Assembly (NCBI GenBank): GCA_039583875.1
Contig: CM077166.1
Coordinates: 88,038,564-88,102,563, forward strand
Reading direction: 5' to 3'
DNA length: 64,000 nucleotides
From: Platanthera guangdongensis
Taxonomy: Eukaryota > Streptophyta > Magnoliopsida > Asparagales > Orchidaceae
Positions 11,129 to 22,971 of the stretch are shown piece after piece (within the stretch, counting starts at the first letter, position 1; every line of letters begins with the position of its first letter). Made by a program: the position numbers and the translations under genes. The notes under the pieces were generated by a model that was not told the DNA's origin, made no database searches, and worked only from the letters and a program-made list of their open reading frames with translations.

Positions 11129-14100
11129 TTAAAGACATAACTTAAATGTACCTGATGCGAATAGCTCCGGGTGTTGCTCCAGCATCAGATCCCTCGGCTC
11201 CCAAGTGTGCTCCTCCCGTCCATGGTTGGACCACAGCACCTTCACAAGAGGGACCTTCTTCTTCCGCAACACTCGGATGGCTGTATCGTCAATCCGGATC
11301 GGCTCCAATCTCACTGATCTGTCAGGCTCTACCAGTCCGGCTGTAGTAGTAATGTGCTGCTCCGGCCGAAGGAGAGCTCTTCGCAATGAAGAGACATGGA
11401 AGACATCATGTAGTGCACCCAACTCCGGTGGCAGCTGCAGTCGGTAAGCTAAGGGGCTGATCCGCTCCAGGATCAGGTAGGGCCCCATGTATCGTGGACT
11501 GAGCTTCTTGTGCCTCCGCACCCGTGAAACACCGTGTGCTGGACGTATATTCAAGAATACCCTGTCTCCAACCTGGAACTCCACCTTCCGGTGCCGAGCA
11601 TCATAATACTTTGTCTGCCTGCTCTGGGCCTCCAGTAGCCGATCCCTGATCAATCGAATCTGAGCCTCAGTGTCCTCTATATAATCAGATCCCAGAGCCC
11701 TGGTATCCACATCCTGAACCCATGACAGCGGTGTCCGGCATCTCCTCCCATAAAGCGCCTCGTATGGAGCCATCCTAATGCTAGCCTGGTGGCTGTTATT
11801 ATACGAGAACTCGATCAATGGCAGCAGCCTCTCCCAAGGCCTCCCCGTATCCAATATGCATAATCTGAGCAGGTCCTCCATGGTCCGGATTGTCCGCTCG
11901 GTCTGTCCGTCGGTCTGCGGGTGGAAGGCGGTACTAAAGGTAAGCCGAGATCCCAAATAAGCATGCACGGCCCTCCACTCGCTCGAAGTGAACCGACCAT
12001 CACGGTCCGAAACAATAGTCCTGGGGATACCATGATATCTGATGTACTGCTCCACAAATAGTCTCACCAGGACTACAACTGGGGCATCCTTCCGAACTGG
12101 AATAAACTGCGCTACCTTGGTCAATCTGTCCACTATAACCCATATAGAATCATGCCCAGAGTGGGAGCGAGGCAATCCGTGTACAAAGTCCATAGCAATG
12201 TCCTCGAACTTCCACTCTGGAACCGGCAGTGGCTATAGTAAACCTCCCGGGCTCTTGCATTCCGCCTTCACACGTTGGCAGGTCTCGCAATGGGTCACAA
12301 AATCCGTAATCTCCCTCTTCATCCCGGGCCAATACATAGATCTCCGCAATTCTGCCCACATCTTGGTGATGTCGGGGTGCACTGAATATCCCGAGCAATG
12401 TGACTCTCGGAGTATGTCCTCCCGGATACTGCCTCCTGCTGGTATGTAGATGCGTCCCCGGAACCTAAGAAGATCATCCTGTAGCATGTAGTCCTCGACC
12501 CTGCCCCTCTCTAAGGCACTGAAAATCGGCTGTAACGCAGCATCCAGCCTCTGATGTGCTCGGATGCGCTCCTGTATATCATCTCCGCTGATCACTGAGC
12601 TCAAATACTCTCTATAAACAACTAGCTCAGTCTCGGACACCATGGTAATGTGCATGTCCTCCATCATCTGTAGCAGCTCTAAACACATCAATCGGGGCTC
12701 CGGTCCAGAAGTGCCGGCCCTCCGGCTCAAAGCATCCGCAACCGTGTTCGCCTTCCCCGGGTGATAGTGGATCTTGTAATCATAATCACAGAGGAACTCC
12801 AGCCACCTCCTCTGTCTCAGGTTTAGGTCCTTCTGCGTATCGATATATTTGAGATTCTTGTGATCTGAAAAGATGTCACAATGAATCCCATATAAGTAAT
12901 GCCTCCATATCTTTAGGGCGAAAACCACAGCCCCGTGCTCTAGATCATGTACTTGATAGTTATGCTCATGCTTCTTCAACTGTCTCGAAGCATAAGCAAT
13001 AACGTGTCCATGCTGCATCAGGACTGCACCCATCCCCTGATAAGAGGCGTCCGTGTAGATCTGGAATCCTTCGCTCCCGGATGGAAGCGCAAGGATGGGG
13101 GATGAGATGAGTCGGTCCTTCAGCTCCTGAAAAGCAGTCTCACACCGCTCTGACCAAACAAAATCTGTGTCCTTCTTCGTCAAGGACGTGAGGGGGAGTG
13201 CTATCCTCGAGAACCCCTCCACGAACTTGCGGTAATACCCTGCTAGTCCCAAGAAACTGCGGATGTCAGAAGCGGTCTTCGGCCGTGGCCAACCCCTCAC
13301 CGTCTCTATCTTGGCTGGGTCCACAGCTAACCCAGCCCCACTGATCGTGTGCCCCAGGAATGCCACCTCCTGCAACCAAAACTGGCACTTTGAAAATTTT
13401 GCATACATCTGTGTCTCCCTTAGCCTCTGCAAGACCTGTGCCAAGTGCTCCGTATGCTCCTCCTGAGTCCGAGAATATATAAGGATGTCGTCGATGAACA
13501 CAATCACGAAGCGGTCTAAGAAAGGCTCGAATACACGGTTCATTAGACTCATGAATGCAGCAGGAGCATTCATGAGCCCAAAAGACATCACCGTGAACTC
13601 GTATAGTCCATAGCGCGAACTGAATGCCGTCTTCGGTATGTCCTCTTCCCTGATACGGAGCTGATAGTAGCCGGATCGCAAATCTAACTTGGAGAACCAG
13701 AATGCTCCCTGTAGCTGGTCAAATAACTCATCTATCCGAGGCAGAGGATAGGTGTTGCGGACCGTCAACCGGTTCAGCTCCCGGTAATCTATATATAATC
13801 GCAGTGATCTGTCCTTCTTCTTCACAAAGAGAACTGGCGCTCCCCATGGCGATGAACTAGGCCGCACAAATCCTGACTCGACTAGATCCTGTAGTTGAGT
13901 CCTGAACTCTGCTAACTCCCTAGGAGCCATCCTGTAGGGTGCCCTGGACAACGGCCTCGCTCCCGGTACTAGCTGAATCCTGAAATCCAAGTCTCTAGCA
14001 GGTGGTAGCCCGGGCAATTTCTCCGGGAACACGTCGGATAAATCCCGGACCACCAGAATATCTGAGATAGTCGCCTCTGTTCCCACCATCTCGAAGCAGA

Positions 14101-14529
14101 CAATATAGACTTCTTCACCCTGCTCATGGGCCTTCACAGCCTGTATAGAAGATAACAGTAGGTGGCAGATAGACTGGATACCTTCAACGATAACATGAGA
14201 GTCGCCATGTCTTAGCGTGATCCTCCTGGACGGGCAATCTATCTGGGCATGGTTCCGATGCAACCAGGCCATGCCCAAGATCAAATCAAAGTCCTGTAGC
14301 TTCAGAATGGTCGCCGGCGCCTCAAATGCCTTGCCGCCAATCTCGGCCTCCATATCACAATGTGCAGTGGTCCGCAGCTCCGATCCATCGGGTAGACGTA
14401 CCCTCATCTCTAGTCCAGGGAACCTCTCCACGCCTTCGAGTCCGTCGATGAAGGCCTCGGATACGAACGAGTGTGAAGCACCCGTGTCGAAGAGAGTATG
14501 AGCGGGCTTGCCGCTGATCATAACTATGC
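11129..14529 (-). pseudogene. pol: Tekay-2 pol: protease, RT, RNase H, integrase, chromodomain
   Basis: This is the polyprotein of a Ty3/gypsy chromovirus. After the intron acceptor, exon 2 begins at 14529, and the first Met is at 14521. In order: aspartic protease with DTGASHSF at about residue 12 after that Met; RT with [10 protein letters not shown] and the catalytic FIDDIL (aspartate codons 13487-13492); RNase H with [10 protein letters not shown]; integrase with an HHCC zinc finger (CETCQR), DDE residues in AMDFVHGL, SDRDGRF and TERTIRTM; and a chromodomain-like tail (VKVLWSNHGREEHTWEP). One TAG at 12233-12235 replaces the CAG seen in Tekay-1 between the zinc finger and the catalytic core; otherwise the frame is open for 1,130 codons. 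In the finger HPGIT reads HPDIT. Confidence 0.93.
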
Positions 14530-14629
14530 CTGAGGTTTGTTTATGTGAAAGTTAATTGTTATCCTATAGTTCCAGGTACTAAATATATATCATTGAAATC
14601 CAAGAAAATTCATAATTAACTTCAGGTAC
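14530..14629 (-). other. Probable spliceosomal intron between gag and protease (Tekay-2)
   Basis: On the - strand the exon ends ATCACAG at 14630 and the segment starts GTACCTG (14629) and ends CCTCAG (14530), followed by GCATAG. It is 100 bases, strongly AT-rich between GC-rich coding flanks, as plant introns are. Removing it joins gag (frame of 14630) to protease (frame of 14521) through a split Gly codon, giving the VITG-I-V-x-I-SG order expected across the gag/protease joint of this lineage. Without removal, gag reads GGT ACC TGA and stops. Tekay-3 has the same arrangement at 35507-35613. Splicing itself is inferred, not observed. Confidence 0.72.
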
Positions 14630-15747
14630 CTGTGATAACCTCCTCGGGATTTCTCGGCTCTGTGAGGTCCAAGGCGTATATCTGCTCCTGCTCGCGTCTC
14701 CTGCCGTGATATCCCCGACCTCGGCCTCGTCCTCGGCCTCGTCCTCAGCCCTGCTGTACTGGGGCCACTGGAGGTGGAGGAGGAGGAGGGGGATGGAATC
14801 GGTGCGGGCACTCCGACCTGATGTGCCCGGGCTGGCGGCATCGGTAACAAACCACTTGTCGATGGCCTCGGTCATCCTGTCTCCTTGGATCATGCATCTG
14901 TAGAGGTGGGGGAGCCAATGCTGGAGGAGGTACCTGCTCCTGCCTGAAGTTGGGACGACGACGTCCCCCACCCCTCCTGTATCCGATGGTCCTGCCTCTC
15001 TGAGAGCCCCTACTGCTCTCACCTGATGTCGATCCATCAAATGGTCTCTTCCATCCGGCTCGCACCATCAGCTGGTCAGCCTCCAGCTTCTTCGCCATCT
15101 CTATGATCTGCCTGGATGTGCCATGAGAAATGAATAGCAGAGCCTGCCTCAAATCATCCCTGAGGCCCCGGTAGAACCTCTTCGCATACCTCCTATCGTC
15201 GGTGTCCTGAATCCCCGCGAACCTGGCCAAGTGGGAGAACTCTCTCTGGTACTCTATCACTGATCTAGTCCCTACTTGAGGTTCAAAAACCTCTCCTCCA
15301 AAGCATCCCTGTCCGTAGCAGAAACGAAGTGCTCCAGAAACACATCGCCAAACTCCTCCCAAGATATCTCTGATAGCTCAAAGTCCGCATAAGTAGACGC
15401 CCAGACTGATTTCCACCATCTCTTTGCATGAGCCTCTAGCACAGAGGTGGCTAGGGGTACTGCCTGGCCGATTGGGCAGCTGATGCCCGCTAAGATCTCG
15501 TGTATGGCCTCCAGCCATTCTTCCATCTTCACCGCATCCTCTGTCCCACGGTACGTCGGTGGGGACAAGCTCTTGAATGCACTCAGCCAGCTCGACCCCG
15601 GATTTGGCTGTGGAGCCGGGACTTGCTGGGCTCTAAAGGCATCCAAATCGCCGTCAGGGTCTGCCCCATCTCCGTATGTAGGAATGGAGTGGCAGCTGGA
15701 GGGGGAGGAGCCACATTTTGCGGCGCTGCGACCTGTGGAGGTTGCAT
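14630..15747 (-). pseudogene. gag: Tekay-2 gag (frameshifted)
   Basis: This encodes the coat protein of the virus-like particle. The start is the ATG at 15747 (MQPPQV), 183 bases after the 5' LTR; Tekay-3 has the same start. The retrotransposon Gag core is recognisable (EWLEAIHEIL, then EFGDVFLEHFVS, EYQREFSHLARF, LRQALLFIS), followed by a CX2CX4HX4C zinc knuckle (CYRCRQPGHIRSEC, about 14808-14849) and an arginine-glycine-rich tail. The frame changes near 15640 and again near 15280. A TAG follows LNLK at 15272-15274, and a TGA lies at 14745-14747. The second frameshift is shared with Tekay-3. It is not functional as it stands. Confidence 0.88.
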
Positions 15748-15930
15748 AAAGGTAAGGTTAAAACAAAATTGGCCTAAAATATTGTACTTTGTGGACCATT
15801 TATGTGACTTTACACCTGGGTACACCACTGCTTCCGCTGCATAGTTTGTCCGCAAACTGATGCTCGGGCGGGGGTGGTGCCATGTTGTGGACTTCTTTCT
15901 CATATGATCGTTGTTCGAGTGATACCAGTT
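15748..15930 (-). other. Tekay-2 untranslated leader with primer-binding site
   Basis: This is the 183 bases between the 5' LTR and the gag ATG. Three bases after the LTR end the - strand reads TGGTATCACTCGAAC (from 15927 down). The first eight bases match the complement of plant initiator tRNA-Met (TGGTATCA), the usual primer of plant gypsy elements; the following bases do not match it. Tekay-3 has TGGTATCACTTGAAC at the same distance, so the short match is a family trait. Confidence 0.75.
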
Positions 15931-17267
15931 TGTAAGACCCCCCTCTCCCCTTACCAAGGAGGGCAACCAGATCTTATGCCCAGAACCGCCGTCTTACGGT
16001 GGCACTAACTCACGGGTTAGTCGACACCGCAACACGCCGATTCTGCCGGCTAGTACGATCATAAACCTGTAGGCCAATATGAGAAGAAAGAAGTAAACTG
16101 TATATAAAACCATCAGTCCACAAGTCACAGTACAATCATGTAAAAGAAATGAATAGTACAATAGTCCACAATATAGTACCAATGAAAGAGTAAAAGGGCT
16201 TATGCCCAGTACATCAAATCTCTCTCTCACAAAATCATAAATGCGGAAGCTATACTAGAACATCAAGACTCGTTCCACCTGAGGACGCACAGTAGTGGTA
16301 GTAGCCTGCTGAAGCGGTATCTGCTCCTCATGTCCTGCCTCCTCGACGTGCTGGTGCTCCATCTCCATGGGCTCCTAAAAATAGTTGGTCACCGACCATT
16401 AGTCAAAAGACTAAGTCGTTTCCTCCGCACCTCGCCCCGCAGCTCCTAGGCACCGAGCGGGAGGACGAAGCGGAGGACAACAAGGGGTAGCAAAATGGAA
16501 GCAGGTGACAATATCTATCTAGAGTGGTACTAAGTAATGAAATTCTACTCTAGCAATGCTAAGTACAGTACAAGTAGTAAGTAAGAGCGGTGCAGTAAAG
16601 GAAAGTAAGAAACAGCAGTATTAACAAGTAAATAAGCTAAGCTACCACTAAGCTATCATCACAAACGTACCCTAACTTATATAAATGCCCATACAAATAT
16701 ATAAGTTAAGGTTTCCAGGAAATTTAACTTATCATATAAAAGAGTCCATACTAATTTATATGATCAGGATCTATGAAGCGTATGACCTAATATGAATGAA
16801 TGATATGATGCAATTTTATGCGCAGGCAAGTGCAACTCACACACAATGACTCTGTGATCACAGACCTTTAGTTCCCACTTTTTGAGAGCTAGCATCACTC
16901 TCGGGTACCACCGCTGTGGCTACGGCAGCAGCGGAGCGGGCGTCTCCGCTTCTAGACCGGTATGCACACTACCAAGCCTTAGACCCCTCTCATACGCCTC
17001 TGTACACGTCCAAGGTGCACTCTAGAGTCTCGCGTACGTACTTTGCTGACAAACCGTCAGTCTTGTTGGGTCGGATGTGTGTTATCGGGGGTCGTCCTCC
17101 AGACCACAGTGTAAAACAACCCACTGACCCTCTAACTCCCACAACCGCCTGGTGCACCGTACTGCCATCGGTGTGACGAACGGCCAGTAACGCATGCCCC
17201 GCCACGATATTTATGCACATGCAAGTAATTCATACCGAGCCTTCCGCTCGCAGGACCAAAACCCATC

Positions 17268-17395
17268 CTGAATCCCTCAAACCCAAACCCGGGTGAGAAC
17301 GCACATTAGTGCCTTTATGCCAACTCCCTCAAACCCTAGACGGGTGAGCATATATCATAAATCTTTCCAACCCCCACATGGGCGAGAAGGTACAA
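17268..17395 (-). repeat. Minisatellite in Tekay-2 5' LTR, about three units
   Basis: This is the same array as at 7690-7840, in the partner LTR, with the same unit number. Confidence 0.6.
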
Positions 17396-20136
17396 CCATG
17401 TCCTAACCTATTAAGCTACTCTTGTCTACGGTTTATTATACCTAGAGATTTAAGGTTAATCCCAGGACTGCCCCGGTATTCCCTGTGAAGGGCTCTCAAG
17501 GGGCACTAGGAACTGTGTTGGGATTACGCCCAGCATTCCCTTTCGCAAGGATACTTATTTTAGTTGATGACTACCCATGTATCTCCCCAGCTCTCCTTAT
17601 TGCTTTAGTATAACCCTAGTGACTTAAGGTATTACCGGGAAACCGACGGTCTTCCGCCGATCCCCGCTCCAGTTGCTAGCTAAGACTTGCACTTTTAATC
17701 CCTCACTAAGACAACTCTACCCACCAGGGTTACTCATGTTGAACTCTCTCTTATTTCTGCCGATAATCAATACCCTGGTAATCCCCTAAGGCAAGACCTA
17801 TTTGTGTTATATGAGACCATGACCTATGGTTACCCTAGAAATGTGATCTTCCAAACCTTAAGGCATCTTGCCCTAAATATTTATCCTAAGGTGTTATGGA
17901 CTAAGGGAACTACCCTAAGAATTCTCGTAATTTTCCTTGGTCAAATAGTCCTTTAATTAATTCTTTTAATTTAAATGTTAGGTCACTTTACACATGAAGT
18001 AGTTTGATTAAGTATCCACTAACCTAGGGAATTTTTCCTGAGATGTATATTGACAAAATATTGCTGCCTACAGAATTTCATAATTTTCCTTAAATTATTT
18101 ATTATCATTTTCAATTTAATATCAATTCCACACAAATTCCATTTTCCAAATGATGTATAGGCATTATGTACTCAAAAATTCCAGAAAAATTACAAAGCTT
18201 TTAGGACACTAATTTATGACTATTGGCAGAGAATCATCAACATTCATTGTAAGATGGCCTATAGGATTCCATTATAAGATATTTACCAAAATGCCATTGT
18301 ACTAACTTAACACAAATAATGCATCCATTAAATTGTGAGAAATTTATGCAAGACTAATAATAACATTTTATAGCAATAGAATAAATTCCAAATTTTGTAG
18401 AAGTATATATCCATCATTTCAAGAATTTACAAGATAAGGGTAAAATGGGGAATTTAGGGTATCTACTCCAAAAGTTCTTCAAAACAGAGAAATCATATTT
18501 TCCTAAGTCCAATGTGATCTCATCTATGCCTTGGCAAAATTGTTTGAGTTTGTACTTGAAGAAACCCTATTTTCCAATTTTATTTCCAAAATAGCTATAT
18601 TTAAAATAAATTCCAATAAATAGAATTTGATTCCAAAAATTCCATTATTAATTTGAGGGATGGAATTTACCATAATGAACCACTATAAATAATTTCATGA
18701 CCCTTGCATGCCACCATTGGGCTAAATACACCAATTTGCATTTTTTGCTATTTGCACACCAAGGCTTAACATAGGCTAGCACATGCAAGTGGATTCTCCA
18801 ACATGCAGTGAACCCAAAGTGCTGAAAATTTTATCATGCACCAAGGATGACCCCACTGACCTACCACCAAAGTTTGGGGCCATGGGGAGGAGTAGAACTC
18901 CATATATGTCATTTATTTATATTTTGATATTTTAGCAAATACTATAGAAAAATATTCTCTAAAAATTCCTAAAGTTTGGCAGGAGATAAGTATGCCCTAA
19001 TCATGCATGTGCCCAAAATTTGGGGCCATGGTGACTAATATTTTGACCTGGGCATCCAATTTAATTTCTGCCCTACACTAGGACCAGTCCTAGGAGAAAT
19101 GTCCTACAGGACTGTACACTACACCAAAATGTAAGTTTAGGGTGGCATAGGCTACATTTTTCATTAAGGGACTAAGTTCTGGAAAGGCCTCTAAGAGGCC
19201 TAAATTTAACATGCAAAGTAACTGAAAAAGTGTGACAGAATCATACTATTCAATACATTTAATTAATTCATATTAATAATCTGCGCACGAATCTTAAAGC
19301 TTATCCGACGGGTTCTGGTCATCGCCTACCTCCAGCCAACGGCTGAGATCGAGCCGACCTGGAGCGACTTTGCTGGCGGTTTCCGGCCAACTGAGACGGC
19401 GCCACCTCCGGCCAACGGTGCCATCACCTTCACGATGGTGGTGGCTATCATTTCCCGACGATGGGCGGCGGGAGACGGCGGCGACGACGATCCCGAGCGG
19501 TTTCAAAAGCTTGGAATTCTCTCGATTTTCTCACATGGCATCGGGCTCAGTTGAGCCCGATATCTCTCCTATTTGATCTAAGAAGCTAGTACGGGTAGAG
19601 GTGAAGTGAAACGCACCTGAATCGAAGCTTGGCTGCGGGTCAGGCGGCGGTTTGCCGTGGTGGTGGTGCGCCGGCGAGCTCCACCCCGAAAGCTCAAATC
19701 TCCACCGTTCTCCATGATTAAGCAGTCGAATTCCACTCCTCTCTGCCTTCTGAAGCTAATGGTGAGCTCTGTTTGGACTGAGGTGGGCTATAAGTGGAGT
19801 TAACTCCAAGGTGAGCTCGGTTTTGAGCTTTGGAGGTTTCACCCAGCTGCCATGTGGCTCACAATCCTGGTATTCTGCTGGAAATGAAGAGGGGAGGTCA
19901 GCCACCTGGTTTTGGGCAGCCAAAACCAGCTGGTGGGGTGGCCATGTGGCCATTATCCCCTTCATTCCCCTTTCTCTCTCCTCTTTTCCTAAAAATCTCA
20001 ATTTTACCCCCTTGCATGTACTCTCTCTCCTGATTTAGAGGGGTAGGACTGGTCTTGTTCACTTGGGCTGACTTTGGGCCAATTTTTAGTGGGCTTGGTC
20101 CAAGGGAACTTGGCTTGGCCTTCATTTCACTCTTTA

Positions 20137-20507
20137 GGTCAATTTGTTGACCAAATTGACTTTTAGGGTTGACTGGTCAACCATGGTGGGTGGACTGACC
20201 CCACTTGGTGGAAATGGGTCTAGTGGCACCACCCAACTTGGTTTGGGTCAAGGGGGTGCCCCACTTAGGTTAATTTGGCCTATGAGTGTGAGTTTGACCA
20301 AATTAAGCCCAAGGTTGACTTTGGTCAATTGAGGTCAAAATGTTGACCCAGTGACATACCCTAGGGTCCACTTAGATTGTTTTTAGGGTTAGGGCAATGT
20401 GGTGGGGTCATGGTGTGGCTAGGGTCCCCACTTAGGCTTGTTTGACCTAGTTTGACTATGGTCTTATAGTGGGCCCCACATGGCTACCACCCACTTCCTA
20501 GGGTCAA
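20137..20507 (-). promoter_or_regulatory. W-box cluster in Tekay-2 5' LTR U3
   Basis: This repeats the cluster of TTGACC/TTGACT motifs described for the 3' LTR. In the 5' LTR it lies upstream of the element's own genes, where it could act as an enhancer responding to WRKY factors. No clear TATA box is seen beside it. Function is inferred from motif density only. Confidence 0.55.
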
Positions 20508-20587
20508 ACTTAGTTGATCTCCTTAAGTCTCACCCATGCCTAACCCAATCTAAGTTGAGGGGTCTAGAAGTAACATGGGATGTTACA

Positions 20588-20592
20588 CATCC
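20588..20592. other. Target site duplication CATCC, right copy
   Basis: This copy follows the final CA of Tekay-2 and is identical to 6361-6365. From 20593 the Tekay-1 LTR resumes (gacccaataagactgacgg). Confidence 0.95.
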
Positions 20593-21743
20593 GACCCAAT
20601 AAGACTGACGGGTTTGTCAGCAAAGTACGTACGCGAGACTCTAGAGTGCACCTTGGACGTGTACAGAGGCGTATGAGAGGGTTCTAAGGCTTAGTATTGT
20701 GCATACCGGTCTAGAAGCGGAGATGCCCGCTCCGCTGCTGCCGTAGCCACAGCGGTGGTACCCGAGAGTGATGCTAGCTCTCAAAAAGTGGGAACTAAAG
20801 GTCTGTGATCACAGAGTCGTTGTGTATGAGTTGCACTTGCCTGCGCATAAATTGCATCATATCATTCATCCATATTAGGTCATACGATTCATAGATCCTT
20901 ATCATATAAATTAGTATGGGCTCTTTTATATGATAAGTTAAATTTCCAGGAAACCCTAACTTATATATTTGTATGGGCATTTATATAAGTTAGGGTATGT
21001 TTGTGATGATAGCATAGTGGTAGTTTAGTTTATTTACTTGTTCATATTACTGTTCTATACTTTCCTTTACTGCACTGCTCTTACTTATTACTTGTACCGT
21101 ACTTAGAACTGCTAGAGTAGAACTACATTACTTTTTAGAACTCTAGTTAGATACTGTCACCTGCTTCCACTTTGCTACCCCTTATGTTGTCCTCCGCTTC
21201 GTCCTCCCGCTCGGTGCCTAGGAGCTGCGGGGCGAGGTGCGGAGGAAACGACTTAGTCTTTTGACTAATGGTCGGTGACCAACTATTTTTAGGACCCCGG
21301 GGAGATGGAGCACCAGCACGTCGAGGAGGCAGAACATGAGGAGCAGATACCACTTCAGTAGGCTACTACCACTACTGTGCATCCTCAGGTGGGACGAGAT
21401 CTGATGTTCTAGTATAGCTTTCGCATTTATTATTTTGAGAGAGAGAGTGATTTTGATGTACTGGGCATAAGCCCTTTTTACTCTTTCATTTGTACTCTTC
21501 TGTGGACTATAGTGATGTACTTTTCATTTCATTTATTGTATTATGTGGCTTGTGGACTGATGGTTTTACATACAGTTTTACTTCTTTCTTCTCATATTGG
21601 CCTACATGTTAAATGATCGTACTAGCCGGCAGAATCGGCGTGTTGCGGTGTCGACTAACCCGTGAGTTAGTGCCACCGTAAGGCGGCGGTTCTGGGCATA
21701 AGACCCGGTAGCCCTCCTTGGTAAGGGGGATGGGGGTCTTACA
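20593..21743 (+). repeat. Tekay-1 3' LTR, second part (to LTR end)
   Basis: This continues the LTR broken at 6365. It is the reverse-complement homologue of about 15931-17090 in Tekay-2, and includes the block with gccggcagaatcggcgtg and the terminus gggggtcttaca at 21743. No genes are seen. Confidence 0.9.
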
Positions 21744-22971
21744 CACCACACCCCCAGACTTAACTTTTAACATATGGGTGTGTGCACAACCTACTCCAAA
21801 AATACTCACATCTCAAATAAGACTTTCAATTTTACTTTTACTTTTCATTTTTTTCACAATTAACATCATTTTTCAATTTTTTTTAACTGTTCTTTTTTTT
21901 TTCAAATTGCTTCTCTTTTATCAATTTCAGCAAAAATAAGCTTTGGAGCACATCCACATATTCACATGTAAAAGCACCACATCAACACCCCAACATGAAA
22001 AATGTAAAACTCTAAAGCTGGACTTGGGAGTGCGACTAGGATCGGCTTTGAGGCTTTGGTGAAATAAAGGTGGAGCTGAATCAAAAGAATGGGTAGGCAC
22101 AACGGGGCTAGCAAGGATAAGACGTTAGGAACGGTACAAAGCTCAACCGTGTCAAAATGATGGCCTATATCACACTCATGCGAGTGAACAAACATATACC
22201 CATGCTTCAAGAATAGCTTGGGGCAGGTTCTTAGCCAACGAGAAAGACTATCCATCCTCCCGACTCGAGCAATACGAACCTAATGGCCGTCTACACACAT
22301 CCCTAAGCTACCGTCGGATTCACACCAGATTCACCAATTTTTGAGTAGAATAAAAAGTATTTACGCAATTAAAAAAATATAAAACTAAAAGCATACAGAA
22401 AAATTAAATCTACTCTAATTTCTACACGAGACAATAGCACTCGACTAGGAGCACAGCAGGGTCAACATTTTACCCTGTCTCACAATCCTAAGCCAACACC
22501 ATAATTTTCCCAAATCTAACGAAGAAATGAGTTTAACTTGCGGCACACAAATAACTAAGCACGCGCTCAAGTGGGTGCAGTGGTGTGCACATGAGATGTG
22601 TACGTGCAAAAGGTAACAAAACTGGCTCTCCCCCTAGATTTAAACTAAACTACACACCATATGATAGAGAAATTAAGATCATAAAGAGCTAAGGGAAGAG
22701 GTTACCCAATGCTCAACTAGTGATCATACTAGAAGATGCGTGGAAACCTGAAGCATGCCCGCCATACGAAGAATCACAACCCCGCCAATGCGATTTTCCA
22801 TGAATACCTGCAGGGGTGAGCTCTGCAAAAACAAAAGAAAAATATACAAAAAGAAATGCTAAAACTAAAATAGACATGAAAATTAAAAATGCAGGAAATA
22901 TAAGATAACTACTGGGGTTATTGTCATCCCAGCACGACTTATTAAATTCTATACAATTCAAGCTAATGGGC
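21744..22971 (-). other. Athila-1 3' non-coding region
   Basis: There is no gene. The sequence is homologous to 42138-43300 of Athila-2, including a repeated motif that on the - strand reads aagtctggggg/aagtctggtggtg (at 21750-21763 here), which resembles a polypurine tract, and a T-rich stretch. Such long 3' regions without an envelope gene are common in Athila relatives. Confidence 0.65.

Larger units (their letters stand above)
6366..20587 (-). mobile_element. Tekay-2, complete Ty3/gypsy chromovirus (14.2 kb)
   Basis: This is a full element on the - strand: 5' LTR 15931-20587, primer-binding leader, gag 15747-14630, a probable intron, pol 14529-11129, polypurine region and 3' LTR 11044-6366. 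Both LTRs end in TG...CA and the element is flanked by the perfect duplication CATCC. The two LTRs differ by roughly 1-2% by eye, plus a 17-base deletion in one copy (around 19149), so the insertion is fairly recent. It sits antisense inside an LTR of its own family. Gag has two frameshifts and two stops and pol has one nonsense codon, so it is not autonomous now. Confidence 0.95.
15931..20587 (-). repeat. Tekay-2 5' LTR (4657 bp)
   Basis: On the - strand it begins TGTAACATCC at 20587 and ends ...gggtcttaca at 15931. It contains the promoter region for the element. Compared with the 3' LTR it lacks 17 bases near 19149 and has scattered, mostly transition, differences. U3 holds a W-box cluster (20137-20507). 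No genes are seen; the AT-rich middle (about 17800-19280) contains nothing I can assign. Confidence 0.95.
652..21743 (+). mobile_element. Tekay-1, Ty3/gypsy chromovirus, 3' half, interrupted by Tekay-2
   Basis: Tekay-1 runs on the + strand. The window holds the 3' part of its pol gene (652-2728), its 3' leader (2729-2813) and its whole 3' LTR. The LTR is in two pieces, 2814-6365 and 20588-21743 (one copy of the CATCC duplication belongs to the insertion), which add up to about 4.7 kb, the same length as the LTRs of Tekay-2. The 5' half is missing because another element ends at 651 and the rest lies outside the window. The right end at 21743 (gggggtcttaca) is an intact LTR terminus and abuts Athila-type sequence, so Tekay-1 inserted into Athila-1. 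The expected target copy on the right is CACCA (21744-21748). Lineage assignment rests on RT, integrase and chromodomain similarity seen by eye. Confidence 0.85.

Noticed and set aside
15265..15290. Programmed -1 frameshift signal in gag
   Set aside because: No X XXY YYZ slippery site is shared (Tekay-2 has a T5 run that Tekay-3 lacks) and no obvious downstream pseudoknot was found. Kept only as a shared deletion.
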